Origin: an uncultured Opitutia bacterium
Lineage (GTDB): Bacteria; Verrucomicrobiota; Verrucomicrobiia; Opitutales; UBA953
Length of the DNA: 64,000 nt
NCBI GenBank assembly: GCA_903840355.1
Contig: CAIMFJ010000004.1
Span: 186,001 to 250,000, forward strand
Reading direction: 5' to 3'
The notes below the pieces were generated by a model, which was given only the letters and a program-made list of their open reading frames with translations, had not been told where the DNA came from and did no database searches. Positions 62,706 through 64,000 of the stretch are shown here, in pieces (within the stretch, counting starts at the first letter, position 1; each line of letters begins with the position of its first letter). Position numbers and translations under genes: made by a program.

Positions 62706-64000
62706 ATGTTTAAATTGTCTCAGTATTTCTTGGCGACTTTGGTCGGTTTAGGACTGTTGCTGGCTTGTACGGGGCCGTGGCTAGAAATGAGCGTCTTAGA
62801 GGTGGGCGATAATGCTTTATCACGTCCGTTGGAGACTAATTTTAATGCTGATTTTGAAACCTCTTTTGGGTTGCCGCCCTCTGCCGTGGTTTATTTTGCA
62901 TCGGAAGTGGATGTGGCGGAAAAAGTGATGGAACGGCTGAATCAAACTTTAGCCGCTCGCCATCAGTCTAATCGCTCAGAATTACTCAAGGCGGCCGCCC
63001 ATCTCCTAGGTTCGAAGGTGGTGCCAGAAGGCGGTTTTATGCAACGGAGTGATGGCAGGTTTATTTTTCTAAATCCTGCGACGGATCTTCGCCGTGCCAC
63101 CTTAGTGAAGCCCTTAGACGAAAAAGCCACCACGGCCTTGATTCGCCAACTGCCGAATGAATTTAGGTTCTATTTTCGTTCCTTATATTCTGATTGGTCG
63201 GATGCCGCGCGGTTGTGCGAGGAGATTTTAGCCCTGCCACCCGAGGAACGTTCGAACCTCACCGTGTTAGCTGCTTATCGCTTAGCCCGCCTAAATTTAC
63301 TCCAGGTTAAATGGGGCAAGCTAAGCGATGCCGAAGCCAAAAAGCAATTGGCCGAAGTGCGCCATGGGTTTGAAGAGGTGAAGCGATTCGTGGAAGAGGG
63401 GAATCTGGACTTAGCACACTTCGACTTAGCCGCTGAGGGCTGGCTGGCTCACACTTACAGCGTAGTCTTTGATTCCGCACGGTTGCAGGCTCTCGGTGAA
63501 GCTGATTTCGCGCGTGCGGCGGACACCTATTTAAAATTTTATAAAGCGGGCGAGGGCACGGCGAAAGACTCTTTGCGTTTATTAGGACAGCGTTTGGGTC
63601 GGCCCGAGTTTTATCAAGCCACGGTGCACAATCCAACCTTGCGTCGTTTAACCACGATTAGTTTGTCGGCGGGGAATGACCCCCTATCTCTTGAAAATCA
63701 GGATTCCTCGAGTTTGGAAAATCCTGCAGCGCTACAAGCCAAGCAAGAGTTACTCAGGCCTTGGTTTTTGGCTTTGCGCCGGGAGCCGAGTGCAGAGGCC
63801 TTTGATTATATTCGGGTTGCAATGTTACAATACCGCCGGGGTTATTGGGATGATTGTGCGGCCACGTTAAAACTCTGCCCAGCTGATGATCTGATGGTTC
63901 GGCTACTCCAGTCACGTCTGTGTCTCCGTGAGGGGAAGCTCACTCAAGCACGTGAAATATTAAAGCCGGCGCTTGAACCTTCATCTCAGGTGGTAGTTAA
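62706..64000 (+). CDS. Lipoprotein of unknown function, partial (runs off the end)
   Basis: An open frame from the ATG at 62706 continues in phase to the window end, with at least 431 codons. It begins with a hydrophobic leader and lipobox LLAC (Cys21). The body is mostly helical, with repeated short helices such as ALRREPSAEAFDYIRVAMLQYRR (only part cited: AEAFDYIRVAML) and CAATLKLC that recall tetratricopeptide-like repeats. I do not recognise a named family. Its location after a DUF3142 lipoprotein suggests they act together in the envelope. Confidence 0.75.
   Translation, partial: MFKLSQYFLATLVGLGLLLACTGPWLEMSVLEVGDNALSRPLETNFNADFETSFGLPPSAVVYFASEVDVAEKVMERLNQTLAARHQSNRSELLKAAAHLLGSKVVPEGGFMQRSDGRFIFLNPATDLRRATLVKPLDEKATTALIRQLPNEFRFYFRSLYSDWSDAARLCEEILALPPEERSNLTVLAAYRLARLNLLQVKWGKLSDAEAKKQLAEVRHGFEEVKRFVEEGNLDLAHFDLAAEGWLAHTYSVVFDSARLQALGEADFARAADTYLKFYKAGEGTAKDSLRLLGQRLGRPEFYQATVHNPTLRRLTTISLSAGNDPLSLENQDSSSLENPAALQAKQELLRPWFLALRREPSAEAFDYIRVAMLQYRRGYWDDCAATLKLCPADDLMVRLLQSRLCLREGKLTQAREILKPALEPSSQVVV

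Noticed and set aside
1-64000. Mobile elements such as insertion sequences or integrases
   Set aside because: No transposase or integrase motif, terminal inverted repeat or duplicated target was seen in any frame.

Overview
The window reads as chromosomal DNA of a Gram-negative bacterium with a compact gene layout. Bacterial lipoprotein signals, an exosortase-associated EpsI-type protein, a DUF4838 protein, a PEGA-domain coiled-coil lipoprotein, and a subunit II of cytochrome oxidase fused to cytochrome c together suggest Verrucomicrobiota, perhaps Opitutae. This is inferred from gene content; no rRNA gene is present to settle it. No transposase, integrase, phage gene or CRISPR array was seen.

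Region 1 (1-26101) is one long forward-strand surface-polysaccharide cluster ending in a clear intrinsic terminator. It holds two O-antigen polymerase/ligase-like membrane proteins, a flippase, several glycosyltransferases and nucleotide-sugar genes: WecB/WecC for UDP-ManNAcA, UGDH plus UDP-glucuronate decarboxylase for UDP-xylose, and a PglE-type aminotransferase. It also carries an AsnB-type amidotransferase, a bi-domain oxidoreductase, a heparinase II/III-like protein and an EpsI-type protein. Embedded in it are two acyl-carrier proteins, a ketoreductase-like SDR, an adenylate-forming ligase, a ketosynthase III and a PglD/NeuD-like acyltransferase. My leading hypothesis is that these build an unusual acyl group on a carrier protein and place it on an amino sugar.

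Region 2 (26136-37352) adds a GH5 lipoprotein, a DUF4838 protein, a PglC-type phosphoglycosyl transferase, a sugar oxidoreductase, a 4-ketosugar reductase-like SDR, a ColD/RfbH-like dehydratase (histidine in place of the PLP lysine), three more glycosyltransferases and a GT10 fucosyltransferase-like protein. The combination suggests a 3,6-dideoxyhexose such as colitose.

Region 3 (37349-56752) is housekeeping: dnaE, tyrS, an M20 peptidase, accD (with a degraded zinc ribbon), folC, a pseudouridine synthase, comF, ogt, a PatB/MalY aminotransferase, an unknown membrane protein, rsmE, thiH, gcvH, gcvT, the PEGA coiled-coil lipoprotein with 120-bp repeats, tRNA-Thr(UGU) and folP. Region 4 (57008-64000) is an aa3-type cytochrome oxidase operon (II-I-III-IV) followed by a DUF3142 lipoprotein and a further lipoprotein that runs off the end.

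Two genome-wide habits stand out. Most start codons lack a Shine-Dalgarno sequence and follow the previous stop codon by a few T/A-rich bases. Four of the five convergent gene pairs share exactly four bases at their stop codons (TTAA or TTAG). No intergenic stretch exceeds 300 bases.
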